Under the pieces are notes generated by a model, which was not told the DNA's origin, made no database searches, and saw only the letters and a program-made list of their open reading frames with translations. From assembly GCF_002109385.1 (NCBI RefSeq), contig NZ_CP020814.1, positions 560,001 through 624,000 on the forward strand: DNA of 64,000 bases, given 5' to 3'. Within the stretch, counting starts at the first letter, position 1. Each line of letters begins with the position of its first letter. The translations under genes were made by a program, and so were the position numbers. Positions 1 to 8,620 of this stretch are shown piece by piece. Origin of the DNA: Halalkalibacter krulwichiae (GTDB lineage: Bacteria; Bacillota; Bacilli; Bacillales; Bacillaceae_D).

Positions 1-120
1 ATGATCTTTGTTCGTTCTAAGGGTGGTGTTAGTCACAATCCAAAAGAATGGACGGATAAAGAAGATTGCGCGATTGGGACTCAAGTATTGTTAAATACGC
101 TAATGAAACTAGCAAAATAA
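1..120 (+). CDS. C-terminal end of an M20-family amidohydrolase (allantoate amidohydrolase type), cut by the window edge
   Basis: The frame is open from the first base and stops with TAA at 118-120, leaving 39 visible residues. The tail [18 protein letters not shown] resembles the C-terminus of zinc-dependent M20 hydrolases of the allantoate amidohydrolase / N-carbamoyl-amino-acid hydrolase group, where the GGxSHxPxE stretch carries a conserved metal-site histidine. It ends 21 bases before pucG on the same strand. In Bacillus subtilis pucF (allantoate amidohydrolase) is a neighbour of pucG, so this is most likely pucF. That assignment rests on a short tail plus context; another carbamoylase is possible. 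Confidence 0.7.
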   Translation: MIFVRSKGGVSHNPKEWTDKEDCAIGTQVLLNTLMKLAK

Positions 121-141
121 AGATAAGGAAAGGAGAATATC

Positions 142-1374
142 ATGGAGCCAGCTAATCAATTACATGTCCCTATTAGAACAATTATGACACCAGGTCCAGT
201 AGAAGTAGATCCGCGAGTGTTACAAGCGATGTCTTCCTCTATTCTAGGTCAATTTGATCCTAATTTTACGTCAATCATGAATGAAACGATGGTACTGCTG
301 AGACGAGTATTAGAGACAGAAAACCATTGGGCTTTTCCAGTTGATGGGACATCAAGAGCGGGGATTGAAGCGATGTTATGTAGTGTAATTGAAGAAGGGG
401 ATAAAGTATTAATTCCGTCATTTGGTCGTTTTGGTGGACTATTGACGGAAATTGCCGAGCGTTGCGGGGCTGATGTATATGTAACGCACTGTGAATGGGG
501 GCAAGTTTTTGAACCGCAAGATGTTATTAAACAATTAAAAAAAATCCAACCTAAAGTATTAGCGATGGTACATGGTGATACGTCTACTGGGCGAATGCAG
601 CCGCTGGAGGAAATCGGAAATGCCTGTAGAGAGCTTGATGTTATTTTTGTTGTTGATGCAGTAGCGACAGTAGCTGGAACACCTGTAAAGACAGATGAAT
701 GGAAGATTGATGGATTAATTACAGGCACACAGAAATGTTTGTCGGTGCCAGCAGGAATGGCTCCTCTAACGTATAATCATCGAATTGAAGAAATCTTACA
801 GGAGCGTAAATCAATTGAAAGAGGTCTTAATTCTGAAAAACATCGTAGTAGTAGGAGAATTCGAAGTAATTACTTTGACTTGAGTCAATTGCAAGATTAT
901 TGGAGTCCGACTAGATTAAACCATCATACAGAAGCTACGACAATGCTTTATGGTCTATATGAAGGATTACGTTTAATCTTAGAGGAGGGGTTGGAACAGC
1001 GTTTTCAGCGGCACCGCTTAAATGAAAAAGCATTAGTTGCAGGAGTTCAGGCGATGGGCTTGTCTTTATTTGGTAATGAACAGTGGAAACTTCCTACTGT
1101 AACATGTGTGAGGATCCCAGAAGGAGTCGATGGTGATTCAGTGCGAGCAATGTTGTTAAATGAGTTTGCAATTGAAATCGCTAGTTCATTTGGGTCACTT
1201 CATGGAAAGATTTGGAGAATTGGTACGATGGGTTATAGTTGTCAAAAACGAAATGTTCTATTAACGTTAGCTGGGTTAGAAGCAGTTTTAATTCGTCATA
1301 AGGTTAACATTCATTCTGGTGAAGCGGTTCAAGCCGCTTTAGATGTCTATCAGAATAAAAGTTTAGCTGTTTAA
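142..1374 (+). CDS. pucG: (S)-ureidoglycine--glyoxylate aminotransferase (class V PLP enzyme)
   Basis: The 410-residue protein is a fold-type I, class V aminotransferase close in length to B. subtilis PucG. It transfers the amino group of (S)-ureidoglycine to glyoxylate, giving glycine and oxalurate, in cytosolic purine breakdown. The N-terminal TPGPVEVDPRVL and GQFDPNF stretches are typical of the family. Asp172 in VVDAVAT should contact the PLP pyridine nitrogen, and Lys198 in GTQKCL is the expected Schiff-base lysine. An AGGAGA ribosome site precedes ATG 142. It lies between an allantoate-amidohydrolase-like tail and an amidase, consistent with a ureide operon. Related alanine- or serine-glyoxylate transaminases share the fold, but sequence flavour and context favour PucG. 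Confidence 0.88.
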   Translation: MEPANQLHVPIRTIMTPGPVEVDPRVLQAMSSSILGQFDPNFTSIMNETMVLLRRVLETENHWAFPVDGTSRAGIEAMLCSVIEEGDKVLIPSFGRFGGLLTEIAERCGADVYVTHCEWGQVFEPQDVIKQLKKIQPKVLAMVHGDTSTGRMQPLEEIGNACRELDVIFVVDAVATVAGTPVKTDEWKIDGLITGTQKCLSVPAGMAPLTYNHRIEEILQERKSIERGLNSEKHRSSRRIRSNYFDLSQLQDYWSPTRLNHHTEATTMLYGLYEGLRLILEEGLEQRFQRHRLNEKALVAGVQAMGLSLFGNEQWKLPTVTCVRIPEGVDGDSVRAMLLNEFAIEIASSFGSLHGKIWRIGTMGYSCQKRNVLLTLAGLEAVLIRHKVNIHSGEAVQAALDVYQNKSLAV

Positions 1375-1394
1375 TGAGTGAGTAGGAGGATTTG

Positions 1395-2581
1395 ATGAAC
1401 GATACATTTCACGCTTTTATTAATGAAGAACTTGAGATAGAGCCGATTAGTAAAGGGGCTCTATCTGGTCGCAAATTTGCTGTTAAGGATGTATTTGAGG
1501 TAAAGGGACAAGTAGCAAGCGCTGGAAATCCTGATTGGCTCAGAACCCACAAACCTTCTGGAATACATGCGATGGTCATTCAGCAATTGTTACATGCAGG
1601 TGCCAAGTTAAAAGGTATGACTATTACAGATGAATTAATGTATAGCTTAAATGGGGAGAATTATCATTACGGAACACCGAGAAACCCAAGAGCACCAGGA
1701 CGTATTCCGGGGGATCGTCAAGTGGCTCTGCTGTTGCAGTGTCTGCTGGTTTAGTTGATTTTGCACTTGGAACAGATACGGGAGGGTCCGTTCGGGTACC
1801 GGCAGCTTACTGTGGAATATATGGGATTCGTCCCTCTCATGGAGCTGTTCCAATTGACGGAGTCATCCCTCTTGCTGAAAGTTTTGATACAGTTGGTTGG
1901 TTTGCTCAAGATTCAGAATTACTCTTACGTGTTGGCCGACAATTGATTAAGCAAAAACACCCAACGTCTAGTCGACCGTTTTCTAATTTGTTATTTGGCA
2001 CAGATGCATGGGACTTAGTTGATATAAAAAGCAGATCTACACTTTCTGTTGGCATCAATGCTTTATTAAATACAGCTGAAAGGAACGAATGGGTCCAAAT
2101 TGCCGAAGAGGGTTTAATGGAATGGGCAAGTTGTTTTCGAACTTTACAAGGGAGAGAAATTTGGAATAACCATAGAAAGTGGATTAACGAAGTGAAGCCG
2201 CACTTTGGACCGGATATTAAAGAACGGTTTGAGTGGGCTAGTACTTTAACAGAAACGGATCAAAAGAAGGCTGAGCAACAAAGAATAAAAGTACAGAGTC
2301 GGTTGCATGAGCTTCTTGGAGATGACACTTTGCTCATCATTCCGACAACGCCAGGGGAAGCACCATTTTGTCAATTATCTGGAGAGGAGATTGAAAAGAG
2401 AAGATCGCAAACGATGCAATTATCTTGTATTGCAGGACTTGCTGGTTTCCCTCAAGTAGCCATTCCTTTAAAGAATGAAAATGGTTTGCCTCTTTCTCTT
2501 TCTATTATCGCAGGAAAGAAACAAGATTTGCGATTGTTAGAATGGGTTTATGAAAGAAGAGATATATGGGCAAGTATTTGA
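1395..2581 (+). pseudogene. Amidase-signature hydrolase (plant AMI1-like), broken by a one-base frameshift
   Basis: Two frames together give one amidase-signature protein of about 395 residues. The first runs from ATG 1395 (AGGAGG at 1384-1389) through AVKDVFEVKG, with the catalytic Lys31, to YGTPRNPRAPGRIPG. The second carries SAVAVSAGLVDFALGTDTGG and SVRVPAAYCGIYGIRPSHG, including the serine pair of the Ser-Ser-Lys triad. The frame breaks at a run of five G at 1709-1713; a sixth G would restore the GGSSSG motif exactly. The motif set resembles AMI1-type indole-acetamide amidases, but the substrate is unknown. Position after pucG suggests an amide in ureide or purine breakdown (inference). 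The intact flanks suggest a sequencing error rather than real decay. Confidence 0.82.
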
Positions 2582-2790
2582 TAAAGGTAGTTTACTAGAT
2601 AAGATAAATATAGAGCGAGGGTGATCAAACGTGTGATGAGAGATAATTTGCTCTTATGAATTAGCAAATAACGACAAAATCGCTCAACATATAACGAAAA
2701 AGTTATCGAAGAATATCAAAAAGGTTATTGACATAATGAATACAAACGATTAAAGTGAATATATTGATTTGACTGATAATTTAATAAATA
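2582..2790 (+). other. Non-coding spacer before the SAM riboswitch
   Basis: This stretch between the amidase stop and the riboswitch is very AT-rich and has no open frame with a ribosome site. I see no terminator hairpin for the upstream operon here. The only recognisable element is the promoter-like pair at 2728-2756. Confidence 0.5.
2728..2756 (+). promoter_or_regulatory. Probable sigma-A promoter of the SAM-riboswitch transcript
   Basis: A perfect -35 TTGACA (2728-2733) is followed after 17 bases by TAAAGT (2751-2756), a 4/6 match to TATAAT. Transcription would start near 2763, about 28 bases before the aptamer, as expected for a riboswitch leader. The -10 is weak. Confidence 0.5.
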
Positions 2791-2904
2791 CTCTTATCAA
2801 GAGTGGCAGAGGGACTGGCCCGATGACGCCCAGCAACCGTTCTATTTAATTAGAATTGGTGCTAATTCCTGCAAAACATTTTGTTGTTTTGAAAGATAAG
2901 AGAG
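2791..2904 (+). ncRNA. SAM-I (S-box) riboswitch aptamer
   Basis: The conserved S-box core is present in order: CTCTTATCAAGAG opening P1/P2, GAGGGACTGGCCCGATGA, GCAACC, GGTGCTAATTCCTGCA, and closing GAAAGATAAGAG. P1 pairs 2791-2798 with 2895-2902. In this class, SAM binding stabilises P1 and lets the downstream terminator form, shutting off transcription when SAM is plentiful. The 3' strand of P1 (2895-2905) can instead pair with the 5' arm of the terminator, giving a standard antiterminator. It is followed by a sugar-type ABC importer, so uptake by that importer should be induced under SAM or methionine limitation. Confidence 0.96.
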
Positions 2905-2925
2905 GATATTTTGTCTATGAATGTA

Positions 2926-2956
2926 AACCTCTCTTATTGTAAGAGAGGTTTTTTTA
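2926..2956 (+). terminator. SAM-riboswitch expression-platform terminator
   Basis: AACCTCTCTT (2926-2935) pairs with AAGAGAGGTT (2941-2950) around a five-base loop and runs into a T-tract. The 5' arm is complementary to the end of the aptamer P1, so terminator and antiterminator are mutually exclusive. Confidence 0.93.
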
Positions 2957-2997
2957 TATTTTATCAGATTAATAAAAATTAGAGAGGGCGAGAATCG

Positions 2998-4119
2998 ATG
3001 AAAAAGGGGTTATTGAGAAGAACATTAGTACCGGTATTAGGTTTAGGATTGCTATTAACAGGTTGCTCAGCAGAAAGCAATGCTTCTGATGAAAAGGAGC
3101 AAGGATCAGAAGAAGTGTCATTTGAAAATGTACCTGAGAGATTTGCTAATGGCGAAGGGGCAAATATTAAAGTTATTCGTAAGATCGGCGGTGACGATCA
3201 CACGGCTCAATTTTTAGCAGGGGCAAAGGAAGAAGGAGAGAGTTTAGGGTTTAATGTCGATGTCTTTACCGCAAATGGTGATTCAGCTCGATTTCATGAT
3301 GCAATCGCTCAAGCTTTAGAAGAAGACTTTGACGGGTTTATTATTTCACATGGTGATGATGCAGCTACGGTTGATAGTGTACAAGCGTTGGTGGAAAAAG
3401 GAAAGAGTGTTGTCACTTTTGATTCAGTAGGAGAGCTAGCTGACATTGAAGGTGTTACGTTGACTTCACAAGATGATGAGGCATTGGCTCAACTGGCTTT
3501 AGATCAATTAGTAGAAGATCATAAAGGAGAAGCGAATATAGTTTATCTATGGGTTGATGGTTTCCCGCCAATGGTTAGAAGAAACAATGTGTATCAAGAA
3601 GTGTTAGCTAGTCAGCCAGGGATTCAAGAGTTAGAACGATTCGGAGTGGCAACAGCAGATACTTCTGTTCAAACTCAAAACGCTGTATCAGCAATGTTAA
3701 CAAAGTATCCTGAAGGAGAAATTGATGCTATTTTTGCAACTTGGGATGCATTTGCAATTGGAGCGGCTCGTGCAATAAAAGAGGCGGGCAGAGATGAAAT
3801 TAAAATTTATGGAATTGATGTGTCAAATGCTGATCTTCAAGAGATTCAAGAGGAAGATAACCCATGGAAATATACAGCTGCAGTTGATCCGAAGTTAATA
3901 GGTGCAGTAAATATGAGACTTGTTGCGAAGAAATTAGCGGGTGAAGAAACTCCGGATACTTATGATCTAGAGGCATCACTCATTTCACAAGATCAACTAT
4001 TGCAGGCGGATGAAGCTGTTAATATGGTAAACCTCGCTAATACAGTTGAAGGTTGGGGACAATCTACAGTATTTGAGGAAGACTGGATGAAAGTGTTGAA
4101 GGAGCACTACTCTAAATAA
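2998..4119 (+). CDS. Ribose-type ABC importer, substrate-binding lipoprotein (SAM-riboswitch controlled)
   Basis: The 373-residue protein has a lipoprotein signal: basic MKKGLLRR, a hydrophobic core and lipobox LLTGC with Cys23 as the lipidation site. A charged linker follows, then a periplasmic-binding-protein type 1 domain of the ribose/galactose/AI-2 class (Peripla_BP_4 style), including AQFLAGAKEEGESLGF, FDGFIISHGDD and IDAIFATWDAFAIGA. It would capture a sugar-like ligand outside the membrane for the two genes that follow. The SAM-I riboswitch directly upstream is the only strong clue to substrate; methylthioribose or another SAM-derived sugar or nucleoside is my inference. Ribose or autoinducer-2 binding is possible by fold. 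The RBS is GAGAGGGCGAG before ATG 2998. Confidence 0.88.
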   Translation: MKKGLLRRTLVPVLGLGLLLTGCSAESNASDEKEQGSEEVSFENVPERFANGEGANIKVIRKIGGDDHTAQFLAGAKEEGESLGFNVDVFTANGDSARFHDAIAQALEEDFDGFIISHGDDAATVDSVQALVEKGKSVVTFDSVGELADIEGVTLTSQDDEALAQLALDQLVEDHKGEANIVYLWVDGFPPMVRRNNVYQEVLASQPGIQELERFGVATADTSVQTQNAVSAMLTKYPEGEIDAIFATWDAFAIGAARAIKEAGRDEIKIYGIDVSNADLQEIQEEDNPWKYTAAVDPKLIGAVNMRLVAKKLAGEETPDTYDLEASLISQDQLLQADEAVNMVNLANTVEGWGQSTVFEEDWMKVLKEHYSK

Positions 4120-4124
4120 TAGAT

Positions 4125-4191
4125 AAAAAGATAACTCCTATCTTCGATTCTGTTAGAAAGTCTTTAACAGGTCTTTGGAGTTATCTTTTTT
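4125..4191 (+). terminator. Hairpin between binding-protein gene and transporter genes (partial terminator)
   Basis: AAAAAGATAACTCC (4125-4138) pairs perfectly with GGAGTTATCTTTTT (4177-4190), with a smaller CTGTTA/TAACAG hairpin nested at 4150-4170. It ends in T's 24 bases before the ATPase start. No promoter is obvious after it, so it probably lets some polymerase through, giving more binding protein than ATPase and permease. Confidence 0.75.
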
Positions 4192-4214
4192 AATATGAGA
4201 GGGAGTAATCATGA

Positions 4215-5714
4215 ATGGCGACACAACTAGAAATGAAAAATATAACAATTGAGTTTCCTGGAGTGAAAGCATTAGATCAAGTAGACTTCCGAACGATTTC
4301 CGGTGTCACTCATGCTTTATTAGGGGCAAATGGAGCTGGAAAATCAACCTTGATGAAAGTTCTTTCAGGTGCCTATCATCATTACACTGGTGAGATATTA
4401 ATTAATGGAGAACGGGCATTTATTCGATCTCCAAAGGATGCACAAAACTATGGTATTCAAATTGTCTATCAAGAAGTAGATACCGCTTTGATTCCGTATT
4501 TATCCGTTGCTGAGAATATCATATTAAACCAAACCATTAATGATATGGGAAAAAAACAATTTATGAATTGGAGAGAAGTACATAGACGGGCCACAAGTAT
4601 ACTAGAAAGTATGAACATCAATGTGTCATCAAAGAAATTAGTAAGTGAGTTAACACTTGCAGAAAAGCAAATGGTACTAATTGCCCGTGCTGTTTCGACA
4701 AAATGTAAATTTCTTATTTTAGATGAACCTACTGCTCCATTAAGTCATACAGAAACGAGAGAGCTTTTTAGAATCGTCGAAAATTTAAAAAGACAAGATG
4801 TTGGTATCATTTTTATTTCACATCGTCTACCGGAAATCTTTGAGATCTGTGATGAGATTACGGTGATGAGAAATGGTCAATTTGTTGTAAAGGAACAGAC
4901 ATCCCTTACTAGTACGAACCAAGTCATTGAGAATATGTTAGGTGAGAAATTAGACGAACAGTTTCCTGCTCATGAGTTTCAGCTGGGAGAAACGATCTTT
5001 CGTGTCAATAATCTATCAGATCGAGAAAAGATAACAGGGCTAACGTTTGATATAAAAGCAGGAGAGGTTCTTGGACTAGCTGGTTTAGTAGGGGCTGGAA
5101 AGACAGAGTTATGTAAAGCGCTCTTTGGCTACACGAAAACGACTGGAACAATCGAAATAAGAGGGAAGAAGGTCAAGCTTAAGAGTCCTTTCGATGCCGT
5201 GAAAAATGGAATCGCCTTAGTTCCAGAGGAAAGACGAAAAGAAGGAGTACTAGTTGAGGAGACGGTAGCGACGAATTTAAGTGCCTCTAGTTTAAAGGAA
5301 TTTACGAATCGATTTCATTTTCTGAATAGGCGAAAGGAAAAAGAAAAATCAATTGAGATGATTCAACGGTTGGGCATTAAAACCCCATCGGAAGAAACGA
5401 AAGTAGAGCATTTATCCGGAGGAAACCAACAAAAAATTGCCATTGGAAAATGGTTGATTGCTGATGCGGAAGTTTATTTATTTGATGAGCCGACGAAAGG
5501 GGTAGATGTTGGGGCTAAAAAGGATATATTTGAGTTAATCGTAGGCCTCGCCAAAAAGGGAAAAGCCGTCATCTATGCTTCTGCTGAGCTAGCAGAAGTG
5601 GTTGGGATAACGAATCGGGTTTGCGTGCTATATGATGGCAAGATTGTAAAAGAACTAGAAACGAAAAATACAAATGAGGAAGAGCTTTTGCATTATTCAA
5701 CAGGAGGGAAGTAA
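4215..5714 (+). CDS. Ribose-type ABC importer, tandem ATP-binding protein
   Basis: This 499-residue RbsA/MglA-type protein contains two fused ATPase domains. The first has Walker A GANGAGKST (about residues 37-45), a degenerate signature around LTLAEKQ and Walker B LILDEPT. The second has the atypical nucleotide loop GLVGAGKTELCKAL, signature LSGGNQQK and Walker B YLFDEPTKGVD. It powers import of the sugar-like ligand at the inner face of the membrane. ATG 4215 is chosen over the out-of-frame ATG 4211 because it reads the full domain and sits about 10 bases after GAGGGAG. The stop is two bases before the permease start, so the pair is translationally close. Substrate is unknown; see the binding protein. 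Confidence 0.9.
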   Translation: MATQLEMKNITIEFPGVKALDQVDFRTISGVTHALLGANGAGKSTLMKVLSGAYHHYTGEILINGERAFIRSPKDAQNYGIQIVYQEVDTALIPYLSVAENIILNQTINDMGKKQFMNWREVHRRATSILESMNINVSSKKLVSELTLAEKQMVLIARAVSTKCKFLILDEPTAPLSHTETRELFRIVENLKRQDVGIIFISHRLPEIFEICDEITVMRNGQFVVKEQTSLTSTNQVIENMLGEKLDEQFPAHEFQLGETIFRVNNLSDREKITGLTFDIKAGEVLGLAGLVGAGKTELCKALFGYTKTTGTIEIRGKKVKLKSPFDAVKNGIALVPEERRKEGVLVEETVATNLSASSLKEFTNRFHFLNRRKEKEKSIEMIQRLGIKTPSEETKVEHLSGGNQQKIAIGKWLIADAEVYLFDEPTKGVDVGAKKDIFELIVGLAKKGKAVIYASAELAEVVGITNRVCVLYDGKIVKELETKNTNEEELLHYSTGGK

Positions 5715-5716
5715 AA

Positions 5717-6706
5717 ATGACAGCTGGTAAAACAAAAAAACATTATTCATTTGATCTTTTTAACTTTTTATATAAATACGGAACATTGCTAACGATTCTT
5801 ATTTTAATTGTTGTTTTTGCTTATTCGAACCCTGCATTTATTCAAAGTAATAACATAATAAATATTTTACGTTCCATTTCGATTGTAACGATTATTGCAA
5901 TTGGTATTACGATTTCACTATCTGTTAATGGTTTTGACCTTTCAGTTGGATCTGTAGCCTCGCTTTCAAATGCAATTGTCATTTCAATGTTTGTGTGGTT
6001 TTCTCAAAATACAACCATTGCCATTTTTTCTGCAATTATTGCTGCATTGTTAGTCGGTGCTTTTAATGCATTAATGATCGTTAAAGTCAAAATTCCAGAT
6101 ATGTTGTTAACACTTGCTACAATGTTTATCGTTCAAGGAATTGCTCTGACTTATACAAGAGGTGCGACTGTTTCGCAAAATATGGTTATGCCTGATGGAA
6201 CGTTTGCAACAGGGACGATAAGTCCAGCGTTTGCTAAAATTGGTCAAGTGCCATGGATTATTATCATTATGCTCGTTGTCGTCGTGGCTGTTCATATCTT
6301 TCTAACTTACACAAAGCATGGTCGTTACATGTATGTAATTGGAGGAAATCAAGAAGCGGCAAGACTGTCTGGAATCCCTGTAAATAAATATAAAGTAATA
6401 GCCTATTTGCTCTCTGCATTTTTTGCAGCAGTTGGGGGAATTGTCCTTGCATCTCGTGTAATGACAGCCGAAATCGGTGCGGGTACACCTTACCTAATGG
6501 ATGCTGTTGCTGCGGCGTTTATCGGTTTTTCAGTATTAGGTGCAGGTAAACCTAATGCGTTTGGGACGTTTATCGGTGCTGTCTTGATTGGAATTTTGTC
6601 AAATGGGCTCGTGATGATGTCTGTACCGTATTACGCGATGGATATTGTGAAAGGTACGGTGCTCGCTTTCGCATTAGCTCTAACTTATTATAAATTGAAA
6701 TCATAG
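5717..6706 (+). CDS. Ribose-type ABC importer, permease (RbsC family)
   Basis: The 329-residue polytopic protein matches the BPD_transp_2 permease family that partners RbsA-type ATPases. Hydrophobic segments run through the length. The family hallmarks GFDLSVGSVASLSNAIV and TRHGRYMY-like THKGRYMYVIGGNQEAA are recognisable (here KHGRYMYVIGGNQEAARLSG), followed by a glycine-rich C-terminal section. It should form a homodimeric channel. The GTG/ATG question does not arise: ATG 5717 follows GGAGGGAAG with good spacing. It is the last gene of the SAM-riboswitch unit; an imperfect hairpin follows. Direction of transport is import, given the lipoprotein partner. Confidence 0.88.
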   Translation: MTAGKTKKHYSFDLFNFLYKYGTLLTILILIVVFAYSNPAFIQSNNIINILRSISIVTIIAIGITISLSVNGFDLSVGSVASLSNAIVISMFVWFSQNTTIAIFSAIIAALLVGAFNALMIVKVKIPDMLLTLATMFIVQGIALTYTRGATVSQNMVMPDGTFATGTISPAFAKIGQVPWIIIIMLVVVVAVHIFLTYTKHGRYMYVIGGNQEAARLSGIPVNKYKVIAYLLSAFFAAVGGIVLASRVMTAEIGAGTPYLMDAVAAAFIGFSVLGAGKPNAFGTFIGAVLIGILSNGLVMMSVPYYAMDIVKGTVLAFALALTYYKLKS

Positions 6707-6708
6707 TA

Positions 6709-6752
6709 GAAAGTCGGTACTTCTATTTTAAGAAGCTTCGGCTTTCTTTTCT
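6709..6752 (+). terminator. Terminator after the ABC importer operon
   Basis: GAAAGTCGGTACTTCT and AGAAGCTTCGGCTTTC form an imperfect 16-base stem with a short loop followed by TTTTCTT. Confidence 0.65.
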
Positions 6753-6895
6753 TCTATATAAGGAATGAATGTGTCATAGAATAACTAAGAAAATACATAA
6801 AAATAGATTAGTTAAAATTGAAAAAATGAGCTATGATATTTTTAAGTTAATATTTCGTCAAACGAATAAAAAGTTACGTATTTGGGGGATGTCTG

Positions 6896-8620
6896 ATGAA
6901 ACTTTTTTCATTCTTAAAACCATATAAGTTCCCAATTGTTGTAGCAATTATTTTGATGCTTATGGAGTTGGTGGTGGAACTTATTCACCCGCTTTTGCTT
7001 GCAAAAATTATTGATGAGGGTATTATGCAAGAAAATGTCGAGGTTATTATGTTTTGGGGTGGCGTGATGATTGCGATGTCATTACTTGCCTTTATTACCG
7101 GCATAGTAAATTCGTTTTATGCTGCTCATGTAAGTCAAAGTACCGGATATGATATACGTTCAAGTCTTTATAAGAAAGTTCAGCTTTTTACATATGCTCA
7201 GCTTCAACGGTTTCCAACTGCTACATTGATTACGAGATTAACAAATGATGTCACACAAATTCAGAACACCATTTTTATGAGCTTACGAATAATGCTTAAA
7301 GCCCCACTGATTATTATTGGGGGAATGGTTATGGCGTTATTTGTTAACGTTAGACTGGCTCTAATATTAGTAGTGACAATTCCTATACTTATATTCTTTC
7401 TAATTTGGATGATGAAAAAAGGTGGAAAGTTATTTAAGCAAGTTCAAAAAAAGCTCGACGCTGTTAATCATGTCATGCGCGAGAATTTAGTAGCAATGAG
7501 ATTAGTAAGAGTATTTGTTCGTGATAAATTTGAAAAGAAACGATTTAAAGATAGCAATGAACAACTAATGAGCCGAACAATTAAGGCTCTAAGGTTAATG
7601 GAAATTGCCATGCCGGTTCTTTTGTTGCTTATGAATTTAGCAATAATGGCAATTCTTTGGTTTGGAAGCTTTTCGGTCAATGCAGGTGGAGCTCAAGTAG
7701 GTGAAGTAGTGGCAATTATAAACTATGCAACACGAATTACATCAGCATTAACAGTGTTCTCAATGATTATTATTGTATTCTCTAGGGCACGTGCTTCGGC
7801 TGAACGGATCTCTGAAGTTTTGGATCATCCTTCACATCAAGACGAAGCAGATAGCGTTGCTTCTCAATGTATAACGGAGGGGTCTTTAAAGTTTGAGAAC
7901 GTGTCATTTCAATATCAAAACACGTACCGTCAAACAATCAATAATGTGAGTTTTTCTGTTAGAGGAGGAGAGATGTTGGCCATTTTAGGGGCAACAGGCT
8001 CTGGGAAATCAACACTTTTCCACCTAATCCCAAGGTTATATGAGGTAGGAGAGGGGAGAATCCTAATCGATGGTCGTCCAATTACTGAGTTTAGTGAAAG
8101 AGAATTAAGAACAAGCATTGGGTTTGTTCCACAGGATGTATTTTTATTCTCTGGCACAATTAAAGAGAACTTACTTTGGGGGAAACCAAATTCCTCGTTC
8201 AATGAACTAAAAGAGGCTTGTCGGGATGCACAAATCGACGAAGTAATTGAAAGGTTACCTGATCAATATGAAACGAAAATCGGGCAAAAAGGTGTAAATT
8301 TATCAGGGGGACAAAAACAGAGGCTATCGATCGCTCGGGCACTCATTCGAAAACCTAAGCTATTATTGCTAGATGACAGCACGAGTGCACTTGATGTAAA
8401 GACAGAAGCAAAATTCCTTCACGCTTTAAAACAATACGAGTGTACAACTTTGATTATTACTCAAAAGATTAGTACGGCGTTACAAGCAGATAAAATCCTC
8501 GTATTAGAAGAAGGGAAAATAGTTGCTGAAGGAAACCATGAAACGTTATTAAAGCAATCTGAATTATACCGAAGAATGTATGAATCTCAAGCGAGAAAGG
8601 AGGAAGTTCTTCGTGTTTGA
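6896..8620 (+). CDS. yfiB: Heterodimeric ABC exporter, subunit with degenerate Walker B (YfiB-like)
   Basis: The 574-residue half-transporter has an N-terminal type I exporter membrane domain of about six helices (roughly residues 1-310) and a C-terminal ATPase. Walker A is GATGSGKST, the signature is LSGGQKQR, and Walker B reads LLLLDDSTSALD. The usual catalytic glutamate is replaced by aspartate, as in heterodimeric exporters such as BmrCD and TM287/288. It overlaps the next exporter gene by eight bases, so the two are co-translated. Lengths and order match YfiB/YfiC of B. subtilis, a predicted multidrug exporter pair. The transported compound is not shown by the sequence. The RBS is TTGGGGGAT before ATG 6896. 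Confidence 0.85.
   Translation: MKLFSFLKPYKFPIVVAIILMLMELVVELIHPLLLAKIIDEGIMQENVEVIMFWGGVMIAMSLLAFITGIVNSFYAAHVSQSTGYDIRSSLYKKVQLFTYAQLQRFPTATLITRLTNDVTQIQNTIFMSLRIMLKAPLIIIGGMVMALFVNVRLALILVVTIPILIFFLIWMMKKGGKLFKQVQKKLDAVNHVMRENLVAMRLVRVFVRDKFEKKRFKDSNEQLMSRTIKALRLMEIAMPVLLLLMNLAIMAILWFGSFSVNAGGAQVGEVVAIINYATRITSALTVFSMIIIVFSRARASAERISEVLDHPSHQDEADSVASQCITEGSLKFENVSFQYQNTYRQTINNVSFSVRGGEMLAILGATGSGKSTLFHLIPRLYEVGEGRILIDGRPITEFSERELRTSIGFVPQDVFLFSGTIKENLLWGKPNSSFNELKEACRDAQIDEVIERLPDQYETKIGQKGVNLSGGQKQRLSIARALIRKPKLLLLDDSTSALDVKTEAKFLHALKQYECTTLIITQKISTALQADKILVLEEGKIVAEGNHETLLKQSELYRRMYESQARKEEVLRV

Noticed and set aside
249..728. 159-residue minus-strand frame opposite pucG
   Set aside because: It lies wholly inside pucG, has no ribosome site and is low complexity (Ser/Thr/Ile-rich), as antisense shadows are.
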